Shown: positions 45,392 to 54,548 of the stretch, in pieces
How positions within the stretch are numbered: the stretch's first letter is position 1
Layout of the letters: every line of letters starts with the position of its first letter
Assembly: GCF_000024725.1 (NCBI RefSeq)
Contig: NC_013960.1
Span: 890,261 to 954,260 of the forward strand
Reading direction: 5' to 3'
Length of the DNA: 64,000 nucleotides
From: Nitrosococcus halophilus Nc 4
GTDB taxonomy: Bacteria > Pseudomonadota > Gammaproteobacteria > Nitrosococcales > Nitrosococcaceae
Program-made: the position numbers and the translations under genes
Notes under the pieces: model-generated
What the model saw: only the letters and a program-made list of their open reading frames with translations
Told to the model about the DNA's origin: nothing
Databases searched by the model: none

Positions 45392-46510
45392 TTAGTTCCT
45401 TATAAATTCCTCGTTTGGCAATGGTGTATCTGGGGAGGGGCGCTGGTAGGAAGCATTGAGATAAGGCGCTAGCTGTCGCAGCAGTTGGACATCCGGTTTA
45501 TGCACTCGCGTGACTGAGGGATTCTCAGCCTGTTGCAGCAACTCCCCCACCTTACGAAGCAGGGAATAGGTGTTGAAAAGACGGAGATTCTTGTTTTCTG
45601 AAGTAAACCCATGAGGGGCTAAGGCCCTAGGAGGATGATCACTGTGGAGATCAACGACAAAATAGTGCTTCTCTTCAAGGGGACTGTGAGGGGGAGAGAT
45701 GTCCACATGGGTTAATAACCGCTCTAGTAATTCATAGGTCGATAGAATTTCACTTTCGGATAGCCGGGATGGATCGGCAATAGCTAATAACATCAACTGC
45801 TTATAGATCGTGGCGATATCTTTGTCAATGCCAGCCCGTTTGGCGGCAGGAGGTACCTGATGCAGAATTTGGTAGTGTTCAGCGTAGCGATAGAGCTGAT
45901 TAAGTTCAAGATAAAGCTGGGGGGGAACCGGGTGAGCGATGCGAAATAGATGCAATAGGGCATGGCTTAGTTGTTCGCAGGCTCGGATGGCGGCAAGTAG
46001 TAGGGTTTTGTTCTTACTTGGCTTGTGACCTAGCTGATATCCTTGTTTGACGACCGTTTTATAGCCGTTTGCCAACATTAGGGGGAGTTGGGTGATATTC
46101 TGGGCAACTTGCTCCCGTTGTGTCGAGGGGACGGGAAGTTGGCGTAAGTACAACGGATTAAAGCTAAGCAGCATGGTATTGATGGGATCCCGGTAAATGT
46201 CGAGCAGTTGAACCCGGTGTTTCTCTTGGAGGGGCTGTTCATTCAATAGAGTTAGGGCATCTAGCAGGGCCCGGCTAGAGTGGAGTAAATTCATCACCGG
46301 CAATTTCCGGGTCCACTGTTTTATTTTGTTTTCACGGGTCTCTACCAGCGGATTTTTATCATCCAACAACCGGGGAGTGGACAGCAGAAACGGGCCAGAG
46401 GAATCTGCTTCAGCGGAATTGGGATGGGGCTTGGATTTCATTTCGAAATGGAATCCAAACCCAGTCAGCCGAAAATTTTCCCTCATTTCATAAATCCCCT
46501 CATTCCGCAT
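45392..46510 (-). CDS. Conserved protein of unknown function
   Basis: A 372-residue soluble helical protein that I cannot name. It has LLDIYRDPINTMLLSFNPLYLRQLPVPSTQREQV, which is faintly like the helical N-terminal domain of some PilZ-type c-di-GMP effectors, but no PilZ motif (RxxxR) can be seen, so I do not claim that. Later blocks are ACEQLSHALLHLFRIAHPVPPQLYLELNQLYRYAEHY and LLERLLTHVDIS. The start is uncertain; ATG 46510 or ATG 46441 (MKSKPHPNSAEADSSG) are both possible. It lies 5 bases upstream of asmA. Confidence 0.7.
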   Translation of the reverse strand: MRNEGIYEMRENFRLTGFGFHFEMKSKPHPNSAEADSSGPFLLSTPRLLDDKNPLVETRENKIKQWTRKLPVMNLLHSSRALLDALTLLNEQPLQEKHRVQLLDIYRDPINTMLLSFNPLYLRQLPVPSTQREQVAQNITQLPLMLANGYKTVVKQGYQLGHKPSKNKTLLLAAIRACEQLSHALLHLFRIAHPVPPQLYLELNQLYRYAEHYQILHQVPPAAKRAGIDKDIATIYKQLMLLAIADPSRLSESEILSTYELLERLLTHVDISPPHSPLEEKHYFVVDLHSDHPPRALAPHGFTSENKNLRLFNTYSLLRKVGELLQQAENPSVTRVHKPDVQLLRQLAPYLNASYQRPSPDTPLPNEEFIRN

Positions 46511-46592
46511 TTATTTAGAGACCACTTGATTCGTTCGGACTGGAGGGGAAAATCATGAGGGGCTCGATGGGGAAAGGAGGTTGTTTTATAGT

Positions 46593-47915
46593 CTAGACCT
46601 GGGAGGAATCGGAAGAGGGCTCGGGAGAGCTGCTTTCAATATCTTTGTCATTTTCATCCTGGGGGGGGCGTATCCGGGCGGTACGTACCGCGTTTCCACT
46701 GGTTTGGACAATGTCGATAAAGTACCGGCCAAGACGTAAGCTGATCCCCGGGTTGGGAATAGTCTCCAGATACTCAATAATGAGACCATTTAAGGTTTTT
46801 GGGCCGTTGGTAGGGAGGTCCCACTGCATGGTGCGGTTTAATTCCCGGATATTACTGCTGCCAGCAATCAAATAGCTGCCATCGGGTTGGGGGTGTATTT
46901 CTCGTTCACTGCCAATGTCATCCACAGTGAATTTGCCCACGATCTCCTCCAGAATGTCTTCCAGGGTCACCAGACCCAAGATATCGCCGTACTCGTCCAC
47001 GACCAAGCCGGTCCGCCGTTTGCCTCGCTGAAAATTCAACAATTGGAGATTTAAGGGCGTCCCTTCAGGGATGAAATAGGGTTCCTTGATAATGGCCCGC
47101 AAGCTTTCTTTATTGAAATTATTATTGGCAATGAGGTGTAACGCTTTTCTCAGGTGCAGGATACCCACGACATGGTCAATATTGTCTTGGTAGACATACA
47201 AACGGGTATGGGTGCAGTGAGTCAGTTGATTGACAATCGTATCCACAGGGCCGTTGATGTCGATGCCATCGATTTCATGACGGGGCACGATGACGTCGTT
47301 GACGGTCATTTTTCCCAAGTCGAGAATACTCAGTAGCATGCGTTGGTGGCGCTTAGGTACGAGTAACCCGGTTTCGCTCAGAATCACCCGCAGTTCTTCT
47401 TGGTTCAGGGTGGTGGCAGAGCCCCTGTGGGGATGGACGCCGAATAGGCCAAGCAGGGCATTGGCAATGACATTGATAAGCCACACCAGGGGATAAAGCA
47501 GCTTCAGTAAAGGCCCCAGAACGTAGGCAGCGGGAAAAGCGACTCGCTCTGGATGTAAAGCGGCCAAGGTTTTAGGGGTGACTTCGGCGAACAGCAACAC
47601 CACTATGGTGAGGACGATGGAAGCCACGGCGATTCCCTCATCCCCCAGTAGCCGCACAGCGATGATGGTGGCAATCGAGGCAGCCAGAATATTGACAAAA
47701 TTGTTGCCGAGGAGAATAAGGCCGATAAGCCGATCGGGACGCCTGAGTAAGCGGGCAACCCGTATTGCCCCTGGATGCTGGGCTTCTTCTTGGTGCCGCA
47801 GCCGGTAGCGATTAAGGCTCATTAATGCTGTTTCTGAGCTGGAAAAACAAGCGGAGATCAGCAACAGCACGACCAGTGCAGCAAACAGAAGCCCTAGGGG
47901 GATTTCATCAAGCAT
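46593..47915 (-). CDS. CorC/HlyC-type CNNM-CBS membrane protein
   Basis: A 440-residue inner-membrane protein. It has an N-terminal DUF21 (CNNM) domain of four hydrophobic helices (residues about 5-190; LNRYRLRHQEEAQHPG and LIGLILLGNNFVNILAA are typical), a CBS pair (VNDVIVPRHEID; LVTLEDILEEIVG), and a C-terminal CorC_HlyC domain (DGSYLIAGSSNIRELN). CNNM proteins move Mg2+ or Co2+; the ion is not known here. It lies downstream of the CcsA-like gene on the same strand. Confidence 0.92.
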   Translation of the reverse strand: MLDEIPLGLLFAALVVLLLISACFSSSETALMSLNRYRLRHQEEAQHPGAIRVARLLRRPDRLIGLILLGNNFVNILAASIATIIAVRLLGDEGIAVASIVLTIVVLLFAEVTPKTLAALHPERVAFPAAYVLGPLLKLLYPLVWLINVIANALLGLFGVHPHRGSATTLNQEELRVILSETGLLVPKRHQRMLLSILDLGKMTVNDVIVPRHEIDGIDINGPVDTIVNQLTHCTHTRLYVYQDNIDHVVGILHLRKALHLIANNNFNKESLRAIIKEPYFIPEGTPLNLQLLNFQRGKRRTGLVVDEYGDILGLVTLEDILEEIVGKFTVDDIGSEREIHPQPDGSYLIAGSSNIRELNRTMQWDLPTNGPKTLNGLIIEYLETIPNPGISLRLGRYFIDIVQTSGNAVRTARIRPPQDENDKDIESSSPEPSSDSSQV

Positions 47916-48064
47916 CTACCAAGAAACTAAGTACTTGTCACGAGAGGCTAAGCGGTAACGAGCGGCAATGATGTAAGTCAGTTGTATTTTGTTCTCTACA
48001 AGGGTGCCCTGCGTATTCTTAAACGGTGGCCCTTACCATTGTCCAATATGCGGGTATCATAAGG

Positions 48065-48904
48065 CTAGGTGCGTTGTAATACAATTTCTAGTACCAACTT
48101 GCTGCCAAAATAGGCCAGCATTAGAAAGAAAAAACCGCTCAGAGTCCAGCGGATTGCGGTGGGTCCCCGCCAGCCAAAGCGCCACCGTCCCCAGAGCAAG
48201 ATCCCGAATACCAGCCAAGCAATGATCGAGAACACGGTCTTATGGGCCAGATGTTGGGCGAATAAATCTTCTAGAAAAAGAATGCCACTAAAAAGACTGA
48301 GTGAAAGCAGCACAAACCCCACTGCGAGAATCTGGAATAGGAGATTTTCCATCGTCTGCAAGGGAGGCAGGGCGCGGATAAAACCGCCTGGGTGCTTGTT
48401 CCTAAGGTGCTTATTTTGAACCGCCAGCAAGATGGCATGCATGGCCGCCAAAGCAAAGAGGCTATAGGCTACCAGGGATATTAAGATATGGATTTCCAGA
48501 GGGTTGGCCGTGTTGGTTTCAGCCCCGAACTCGATGACAATATGTTGGGATGGAAAGAGGTTTTGTACCCCTAACGTAATCGCCGCAAAAGGATAAACGG
48601 CAATACCCATATTCTCTATAGGCTCTTTGAGGCTAGTGGCTAGCAATAGCAGGACCATCAGCCAAGCTGCGGCAGATAGGGCATCGGTAAAACTAAGGTT
48701 GATGCCGGAGGCCGTGAAGAGGCGGTTCGCCAGCACGACGCCATGAAAGACGACGCCAGTCAGCCCCAACAGGGCGGCTAGCCGTTTGCTAGCATTGCGC
48801 TTGCTTTTCTTGGCGTTTACATTCAATAAGTACCAGCCTACGGTGATGCCTGCGGCGCAATAGCAGAGAATCCCAAGCAGGCTTTCTATCGATATCGACG
48901 ACAT
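48065..48904 (-). CDS. ypjD: CcsA-like cytochrome c assembly family membrane protein (YpjD type)
   Basis: A 279-residue protein with about eight membrane helices. The C-terminal FSGILFLEDLFAQHLAHKTVFSIIAWLVFGILLWGRWRFGWRG (in parts) has the tryptophan-rich heme-lyase-like signature, with conserved His in HKT. It is the YpjD/CcsA-family gene that in gammaproteobacteria lies divergent from ffh, as here. Whether it assists cytochrome c or another heme protein is unproven. Confidence 0.9.
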   Translation of the reverse strand: MSSISIESLLGILCYCAAGITVGWYLLNVNAKKSKRNASKRLAALLGLTGVVFHGVVLANRLFTASGINLSFTDALSAAAWLMVLLLLATSLKEPIENMGIAVYPFAAITLGVQNLFPSQHIVIEFGAETNTANPLEIHILISLVAYSLFALAAMHAILLAVQNKHLRNKHPGGFIRALPPLQTMENLLFQILAVGFVLLSLSLFSGILFLEDLFAQHLAHKTVFSIIAWLVFGILLWGRWRFGWRGPTAIRWTLSGFFFLMLAYFGSKLVLEIVLQRT

Positions 48905-49128
48905 ATCAATCGGGTTTATTAACCAGGAAAAATCCCATCATCCCATAACGCTCGGCTTCCTTAAAGGGAACCGCTTATCGCTAAATTCAAGCAGGGACCA
49001 GTGGTCGCTTCAGTTTGAGTTTTTGCTCGGTGCGTGGTTTCTGGATAATGCCTGTTGGATGGGGAATATTCAGGCTATAATTATACATCTTTTTTAAGGT
49101 TTTATAGACATTTTTATGGGGTTGTTTG

Positions 49129-50487
49129 ATGTTTGATAATTTGACGGAGCGTCTTGGCCAAACCCTGAAACGGTTACGAGGCCAGGCTCGCCTCACCGAA
49201 GACAATATCAAAGACACCCTACGTGAGGTGCGCGTTGCTTTACTGGAAGCGGACGTCGCTTTGCCCGTGGTGCGGGATTTCGTCGCTAAAGTTCGGGAAC
49301 GGGCGATTGGACAGGAGGTTCTGCGTAGCCTGACACCGGGCCAGGTGTTTATCAAGATCGTCCATGAAGAACTGATGGCGGTCATGGGGGAGGCTGCGGA
49401 AGGCCTAAAGCTGGATGTTCGTCCTCCTGCCGTCATCTTAATGGCGGGGTTGCAGGGGTCGGGGAAGACGACCACCGTAGCCAAGCTTGCCCGTTGGCTG
49501 AAGGAGCGACAAAAGAAATCGGTGCTGGTGACCAGTGCCGATGTCTATCGGCCAGCGGCGATTCAGCAGCTTGAGACCCTAGCCCAAGAAGTGGAGGTGG
49601 ATTTTTACCCTAGCGAGGCTAGCCAAGATCCGGTCGTGATTGCCCAGGGGGCGTTTCAGCAGGCTCGTACTCGGTTATTTGATGTGCTCATTATCGATAC
49701 GGCGGGCCGCCTCCATGTGGATGACCAGATGATGGCGGAGATCAAGCGCCTCCATGGAGCGGTAGAGCCGGCTGAGACTCTCTTCGTAGTGGACAGTATG
49801 ACTGGGCAGGATGCGGCCAATACGGCCCGGGCCTTTAATGATTCCCTGGCGCTAACGGGCGTTATTCTCACCAAGGTCGACGGTGATGCCCGCGGGGGGG
49901 CGGCCTTATCTATCCGGCAAATCACCGGCAAACCTATCAAATTTTTAGGGGTAGGGGAAAAAACTGCTGCCCTTGAACTCTTTCATCCGGACCGCTTGGC
50001 TTCCCGCATCCTGGGTATGGGGGATGTCCTTAGCTTGGTGGAAGAGGTAGAGGAGAAACTTGATAAGGATAAGGCGGAAAAATTTGCCAAGAAACTGAAG
50101 AAGGGTAAAGGCTTTGATCTTGAGGATTTCCGCCAACAGTTGCAGCAAATGAGCAAGATGGGTGGGGTTTCCAACTTGTTAGATAAACTCCCCGGGGTTA
50201 ATTTGCCTGCGGGTGCCGCCGAACAAGTCAATGATCGGGATCTGGCCCGTCTGGAGGCGATTATTAATTCCATGACGCCGAAGGAGCGTCAACGGCCGGA
50301 GATTATTAAAAGCTCTCGCAAACGACGTATTGCAGCGGGTTCGGGCACCCAAGTCCAAGAAGTCAACCGTTTGCTCAAGCAGTTTACTCAGATGCAAAAA
50401 ATGATGAAGCAGATGTCTCGTAAAGGAGGGATGGCTAAGTTAATGCGGGGGATGAAAGGAGGGATGCCGCCAGGGATGCCTTTTTGA
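49129..50487 (+). CDS. ffh: Signal recognition particle protein Ffh
   Basis: The GTPase that, with 4.5S RNA, targets inner-membrane proteins. The NG domain has GLQGSGKTTTVAKLA, DTAGRLHVDD and TKVDGDARGG; the M domain is Met-rich (MQKMMKQMSRKGGMAKLMRGMKGGMPPGMPF, in parts). The ATG at 49129 is one codon after an in-frame TTG, and I prefer ATG. At 452 residues the length is normal. It is divergent from ypjD with a 224-base region holding promoters for both. Confidence 0.97.
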   Translation: MFDNLTERLGQTLKRLRGQARLTEDNIKDTLREVRVALLEADVALPVVRDFVAKVRERAIGQEVLRSLTPGQVFIKIVHEELMAVMGEAAEGLKLDVRPPAVILMAGLQGSGKTTTVAKLARWLKERQKKSVLVTSADVYRPAAIQQLETLAQEVEVDFYPSEASQDPVVIAQGAFQQARTRLFDVLIIDTAGRLHVDDQMMAEIKRLHGAVEPAETLFVVDSMTGQDAANTARAFNDSLALTGVILTKVDGDARGGAALSIRQITGKPIKFLGVGEKTAALELFHPDRLASRILGMGDVLSLVEEVEEKLDKDKAEKFAKKLKKGKGFDLEDFRQQLQQMSKMGGVSNLLDKLPGVNLPAGAAEQVNDRDLARLEAIINSMTPKERQRPEIIKSSRKRRIAAGSGTQVQEVNRLLKQFTQMQKMMKQMSRKGGMAKLMRGMKGGMPPGMPF

Positions 50488-50571
50488 GCCCATGCTTCTC
50501 AAGGCTGGAAATTTCCCGTAAAATCTGTCGGTTTTCAGTAACGATAGAGTTTAAACGAGGCAAGAGGTGCA

Positions 50572-50814
50572 ATGGTAACAATCCGCTTGGCAAGAGGTGG
50601 GGCGAAAAAACGTCCTTTCTACAGTATTGTGGTGGCCGACAAACGCAATAAGCGCGATGGGCGCCATATCGAGCGGCTAGGTTATTTCAATCCCGTTGCA
50701 AATGGGGGAGAAGTTCCTTTGCAGATTGATATGGAGCGAGTCAGCTACTGGTTATCCCAGGGGGCCCAACCTTCCGAGCGGGTCGCCCACTTGATTAAGT
50801 CCTACTCGGCCTAA
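50572..50814 (+). CDS. rpsP: 30S ribosomal protein S16
   Basis: A 80-residue ribosomal protein, first gene of the conserved rpsP-rimM-trmD-rplS operon. Typical strands [23 protein letters not shown] and [15 protein letters not shown] are visible. A ribosome-binding GAGG sits just ahead of the ATG. Its promoter should lie in the 84 bases after ffh. Confidence 0.98.
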   Translation: MVTIRLARGGAKKRPFYSIVVADKRNKRDGRHIERLGYFNPVANGGEVPLQIDMERVSYWLSQGAQPSERVAHLIKSYSA

Positions 50815-50830
50815 GAAAGCCCGCTTATCG

Positions 50831-51358
50831 GTGGAGTTAGCTCAGGGTCTAGCCGACGATAACCGCTATGTTCTCATCGGGCGTATTTCGGGGGTATATG
50901 GCATCCAGGGCTGGGTTCGGGTGTATTCCTATACGGAACCTCGGGATAATATTCTGCGCTATGAACCCTGGTATTTGCAGCAAAATGGAAAGTGGATAGC
51001 GCGGCGGCTGCTTGAAGGGCGTACCCAGGGCAAAGGGATTGTGGTCGCCCTAGACGGTATCGATGACCGGGATGTGGCAACCCAATGGATAGGCCGTGAA
51101 ATTGCTGTCCATCGGGAACAGTTACCCCCCCCCGAGGAAGGCGAATATTACTGGGCTGACCTGATTGGACTGCGAGTGATCACGGTGCAAGGGGTTGAGC
51201 TAGGTCGGGTCGAACGTTTGTTGGAGACGGGAGCGAACGATGTGCTCGTTGTGCAGGGAGAGCGGGAGCGGTTGATTCCCTTTCGAAAGGACACCATCGT
51301 CAAGCAAGTAGACTTAGAGCAAGGGCTGCTGCGGGTCGATTGGGACCCGGATTTCTGA
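50831..51358 (+). CDS. rimM: 16S rRNA processing protein RimM
   Basis: Binds the 30S subunit near S19 during maturation. It has the N-terminal domain YVLIGRISGVYGIQGWVRVYSYTEPRDNILRY (in parts) and the C-terminal PRC barrel EGEYYWADLIGLRVI, KVDWDPD-type end. The start is GTG at 50831, only 16 bases after rpsP. The 175-residue length is normal. Confidence 0.96.
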   Translation: MELAQGLADDNRYVLIGRISGVYGIQGWVRVYSYTEPRDNILRYEPWYLQQNGKWIARRLLEGRTQGKGIVVALDGIDDRDVATQWIGREIAVHREQLPPPEEGEYYWADLIGLRVITVQGVELGRVERLLETGANDVLVVQGERERLIPFRKDTIVKQVDLEQGLLRVDWDPDF

Positions 51359-51388
51359 TTTTTTAATATCCTGCGAGGATGGTCAGCG

Positions 51389-52147
51389 GTGCGTCTCGGC
51401 GTGGTCACCCTATTCCCCTCTATGTTCGATGCATTGTGGGACTCTGGGGTGATAGGGCGTGCATTGAAGCAGGGGATCGTGGGGTTAAGTTTGTGGAATC
51501 CAAGGGACTTTACCCATGATCGGCATCGTACCGTGGATGATCGGCCCTATGGCGGAGGTCCCGGTATGGTGATGGGGGTTCAGCCTCTTCACGATGCTAT
51601 TCACGCCGGGCGTGCCGAATTAGGGGAGGGATGTCGCGTCCTATATCTTTCCCCCCAGGGGCGGCGGTTAGATCAGGCCGGATTAGAGGTATTAGCGACC
51701 CAAAAGGCCCTGCTTTTTGTGGCGGGACGTTACGAGGGCGTGGATGAGCGCCTCATGGACATGGATATCGATGAGGAATGGTCCATCGGTGATTATGTCC
51801 TAAGTGGCGGAGAATTGGCAGCTATGGTGATGATCGATGGCTTGGTGCGGTTGTTGCCGGGTGCGCTAGGCGCAACGGAGTCGGCGCAGCAAGACTCCTT
51901 TGTGAATGGTTTGCTTGATTGTCCCCACTACACTCGCCCGGAGGTGATCGAGGGTCGTCGGGTGCCGTCCGTATTGCTGAGTGGCAACCATGAAGCTATC
52001 CGCCGTTGGCGGTTGAAGCAAGCGCTGGGTCGGACTTGGCTGAGACGGCCGGATTTGTTGAGTGGGCGGATATTGAATTTAGAACAGCAACACTTGCTTG
52101 CTGAATTTATTCGGGAGTATCAAGCAGAATATGGGGAATCGACATGA
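51389..52147 (+). CDS. trmD: tRNA (guanine37-N1)-methyltransferase TrmD
   Basis: Methylates G37 in tRNAs reading CNN codons and prevents +1 frameshifting. Marks are [34 protein letters not shown] and [18 protein letters not shown], the deep-knot SPOUT site. It starts with GTG at 51389 after an AGGATGG-like stretch. The stop overlaps the rplS start (ATGA). The length of 252 residues is normal. Confidence 0.98.
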   Translation: MRLGVVTLFPSMFDALWDSGVIGRALKQGIVGLSLWNPRDFTHDRHRTVDDRPYGGGPGMVMGVQPLHDAIHAGRAELGEGCRVLYLSPQGRRLDQAGLEVLATQKALLFVAGRYEGVDERLMDMDIDEEWSIGDYVLSGGELAAMVMIDGLVRLLPGALGATESAQQDSFVNGLLDCPHYTRPEVIEGRRVPSVLLSGNHEAIRRWRLKQALGRTWLRRPDLLSGRILNLEQQHLLAEFIREYQAEYGEST

Positions 52148-52491
52148 GTAACAATATCATTAAGGCGATTGAAGCGGAACAGCTAAAGCAAAATTTACCG
52201 GAGTTTAATCCAGGGGACACGGTTCAGGTGCAAGTTCGGGTGACGGAGGGTAATCGGGAGCGTCTACAGGCCTTCGAAGGAGTCGTGATTGCCAAGCGTA
52301 ATCGTGGCCTCAATTCTTCATTCACCGTGCGCAAAATCTCCCATGGGGAGGGGGTTGAGCGGGTTTTTCAAACCCATAGCCCCACTCTGGCAGGCATCCA
52401 GGTCAAGCGGCGGGGTGATGTGCGCCGCGCTAAGCTCTATTATCTCCGGGGACGGACGGGTAAGGCCGCCCGTATTAAGGAAAAAATTTAA
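52144..52491 (+). CDS. rplS: 50S ribosomal protein L19
   Basis: A 115-residue ribosomal protein at the subunit interface. Typical blocks are [35 protein letters not shown] and [10 protein letters not shown], then [15 protein letters not shown]. The start overlaps trmD by 4 bases. The operon ends here, shown by the terminator 36 bases later. Confidence 0.98.
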   Translation: MSNNIIKAIEAEQLKQNLPEFNPGDTVQVQVRVTEGNRERLQAFEGVVIAKRNRGLNSSFTVRKISHGEGVERVFQTHSPTLAGIQVKRRGDVRRAKLYYLRGRTGKAARIKEKI

Positions 52492-52526
52492 CGCTAAACA
52501 TTGGAGATAATGAGAGAAAGGCGACT

Positions 52527-52556
52527 AAAGGCACTTCAATTTGAAGTGCCTTTTTT
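52527..52556 (+). terminator. Rho-independent terminator of the rpsP-rplS operon
   Basis: A perfect 13-bp stem AAAGGCACTTCAA and TTGAAGTGCCTTT around a single T (effective loop a few bases) is followed by a T-run and TGTTT. It lies 35 bases after rplS, where transcription should end. Confidence 0.93.
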
Positions 52557-52575
52557 GTTTTTGGAGTAAGGCTAG

Positions 52576-53067
52576 ATGGTGAGGACAGACTCCGGTTATG
52601 GGGCGATTGTCGCTACGCCTCTTGGTAAGCTGGGATTGTCGGTTTCCGGGAATGTTTTGACGGGACTAGATTTTCTGGAGCCAGACATTCCAGAACATTT
52701 TCCCTCCGATCCGGTTACAGAAGCAGCCCTCATTCAACTTCAGGCCTATTTTGCCGATCCTAAGACCATGTTTACATTATCCCTCCTCCCCCAGGGATCG
52801 CCATTTCAGAAGCGGGTCTGGCAAGCTTTGTGCTTCATCCCCTCGGGCTCGACAGTGAGCTATGGCATGTTGGCTAAAGAATTAAACACCAGCGCGCGGG
52901 CCATAGGTGGCGCTTGCCGGGCTAACCCCTTGCCTATTTTTATCCCCTGCCACCGGGTGGTTGCTAAGCACAGTTTAGGGGGCTACAGCGGAGCGATGGA
53001 AGGCGCCCAGTTGGATATTAAGGCATGGTTGTTACAGCATGAGGCCCAGGGTGCCCGGAAGTCCTGA
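52576..53067 (+). CDS. ogt: Methylated-DNA--[protein]-cysteine S-methyltransferase (Ogt type)
   Basis: Repairs O6-alkylguanine and O4-alkylthymine by moving the alkyl group onto its own cysteine. The active site is PIFIPCHRVVAK with the acceptor Cys, preceded by the HTH-like TVSYGMLAKELNTSARAIGGACRANPLP (in parts). The N-terminal domain is short, as in Ogt. At 163 residues the length is normal. It lies after the rplS terminator and overlaps xerD by 29 bases. Confidence 0.94.
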   Translation: MVRTDSGYGAIVATPLGKLGLSVSGNVLTGLDFLEPDIPEHFPSDPVTEAALIQLQAYFADPKTMFTLSLLPQGSPFQKRVWQALCFIPSGSTVSYGMLAKELNTSARAIGGACRANPLPIFIPCHRVVAKHSLGGYSGAMEGAQLDIKAWLLQHEAQGARKS

Positions 53068-53971
53068 AAAGGTACGCCTAGCGGCTGACCAAAGACAGCT
53101 GGAATATTTTCTGGATGCCCTTTGGTTAGAGGAAGGATTAGCCGAGAACACCTTAGCGGCTTATCGCCGGGATCTAGAGGGGTTTTCCCGGTGGTTGTAC
53201 CCCCAGGGGCGAACATTGGTCGAGGCGCAACGGGAGGATCTGCTGGCCTATCTGGCACACCGTTTGGAGCGGAGTCACAAAGCTCGGAGTGCGGCCCGCT
53301 CTGTCTCTAGCCTGCGCCGTTTTTATCGCTATCTGGTGCGGGAGAAAGTCCGCGACAGTGACCCGAGTGACCGGGTTGAAGCTCCTCGGCTGGGGAGACC
53401 CTTACCCGAGTCCTTGAGTGAAGAAGAAGTGGAAGCACTGCTGGCCGCCCCAGAAGTCAACTGTAATTTAGGGCTGCGGGATCGGGCAATGCTGGAAACC
53501 CTCTATGCTACCGGGTTGCGGGTTTCTGAATTGGTCCATTTAACCTTGCCTCAACTAAATCTCCGGCAGGGAGTCGTGCGTTTAAGCGGTAAAGGCAATA
53601 AAGAACGCCTTGTGCCTTTAGGTGAAGTGGCATTGAGCTGGCTCGAGTGTTATTCCCGTGAAGCGCGTCCGGGATTAATCAAGGCTCAGATGAGTGAAAT
53701 TTTATTCCTGACCCGACGCGGGGGCGCTATGACCCGGCAAGCTTTCTGGTATTTGATTAAGCGTTATGCCCGCCAGGCCGGTGTCCGGAAAGCGCTCTCG
53801 CCTCATACCTTGCGCCACGCTTTTGCGACTCATCTTCTCAACCATGGGGCGGATCTGCGGGTAGTGCAGATGTTGCTCGGGCATGCGGATCTTTCCACTA
53901 CCCAGATTTACACTCATGTGGCGAGGGCTCGTTTACAGCAGCTCCATCAACAGCACCATCCCCGTGGATAA
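53039..53971 (+). CDS. xerD: Tyrosine recombinase XerD
   Basis: Resolves chromosome dimers at dif with XerC and FtsK. The N-terminal SAM-like domain has YFLDALWLEEGLAENTLAAYRRDLEGFSRWLY, and the catalytic residues are visible: Arg in ATGLRVSELV, Lys in SGKGNKERLVPLG, HTLRHAFATHLLNHG (His-x2-Arg), GHADLSTTQIYTHV with the His and the nucleophile Tyr. At 310 residues the length is normal. It overlaps ogt by 29 bases. It is a core gene, not an island integrase. Confidence 0.96.
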   Translation: MRPRVPGSPEKVRLAADQRQLEYFLDALWLEEGLAENTLAAYRRDLEGFSRWLYPQGRTLVEAQREDLLAYLAHRLERSHKARSAARSVSSLRRFYRYLVREKVRDSDPSDRVEAPRLGRPLPESLSEEEVEALLAAPEVNCNLGLRDRAMLETLYATGLRVSELVHLTLPQLNLRQGVVRLSGKGNKERLVPLGEVALSWLECYSREARPGLIKAQMSEILFLTRRGGAMTRQAFWYLIKRYARQAGVRKALSPHTLRHAFATHLLNHGADLRVVQMLLGHADLSTTQIYTHVARARLQQLHQQHHPRG

Positions 53972-54051
53972 GGGTCATCATCGGGTCCCCAGTAGTCACA
54001 GTGATATACTGCAAGATGAGGTTAACCGATTATATCGAGGAGGAAATTTGA

Positions 54052-54534
54052 ATGCCCTCATTCGACGTGGTTTCTGAAGTGGATAAGCATGAACTGCAAA
54101 ACGCCATCGATCAGGTTAATCGCGAAATTGGCACTCGCTTCGATTTTCGTGGAACCGAGGCTCGGATCGAGGGGTCAGAGGAGGAACTCACACTGATTGC
54201 TGAAAGTGATTTTCAACTTCAGCAGATGGGGACCATATTGGACACTAAGCTCGCTAAGCGGGGAGTGGACGTGGCTTGTTTGGAGGCTCAAGAACCTGAG
54301 ATTTCGGGGAAGCGCGCCCGTCAGTCTATCCGAGTCCGCCAAGGCATCGATAAAGAGACTGCCCGCAAAATCATCAAGATGGTAAAGGAGAGCAAACTCA
54401 AGGTCCAGGCTGCCATTCAGGGAGAGCAGGTGCGGATTTCAGGGAAGAAACGGGATGACTTACAGCAGGTGATTGCCTTGTTGCGAGAGGCCAATTTAGA
54501 TTTACCATTGCAGTACGTAAATTTTCGCGATTAA
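54052..54534 (+). CDS. yajQ: YajQ-family nucleotide-binding protein
   Basis: A 160-residue protein of the YajQ (UPF0234) family; homologues bind c-di-GMP and act as transcriptional co-regulators in Xanthomonas and Pseudomonas. Conserved blocks are MPSFDVVSEVDKHELQNAIDQVNREIGTRFDFRG and ISGKKRDDLQQVIALLREANLDLPLQYVNFRD. Two ferredoxin-like domains are inferred. A clear GAGGAGG lies ahead of the ATG. Confidence 0.95.
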   Translation: MPSFDVVSEVDKHELQNAIDQVNREIGTRFDFRGTEARIEGSEEELTLIAESDFQLQQMGTILDTKLAKRGVDVACLEAQEPEISGKRARQSIRVRQGIDKETARKIIKMVKESKLKVQAAIQGEQVRISGKKRDDLQQVIALLREANLDLPLQYVNFRD

Positions 54535-54548
54535 CTTAGGATGTAACG

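Noticed and set aside
48987-49484. Minus-strand frame overlapping the start of ffh
   Set aside because: It runs opposite the GTPase domain of ffh, has Ser/Arg/Thr-rich composition and no family character.
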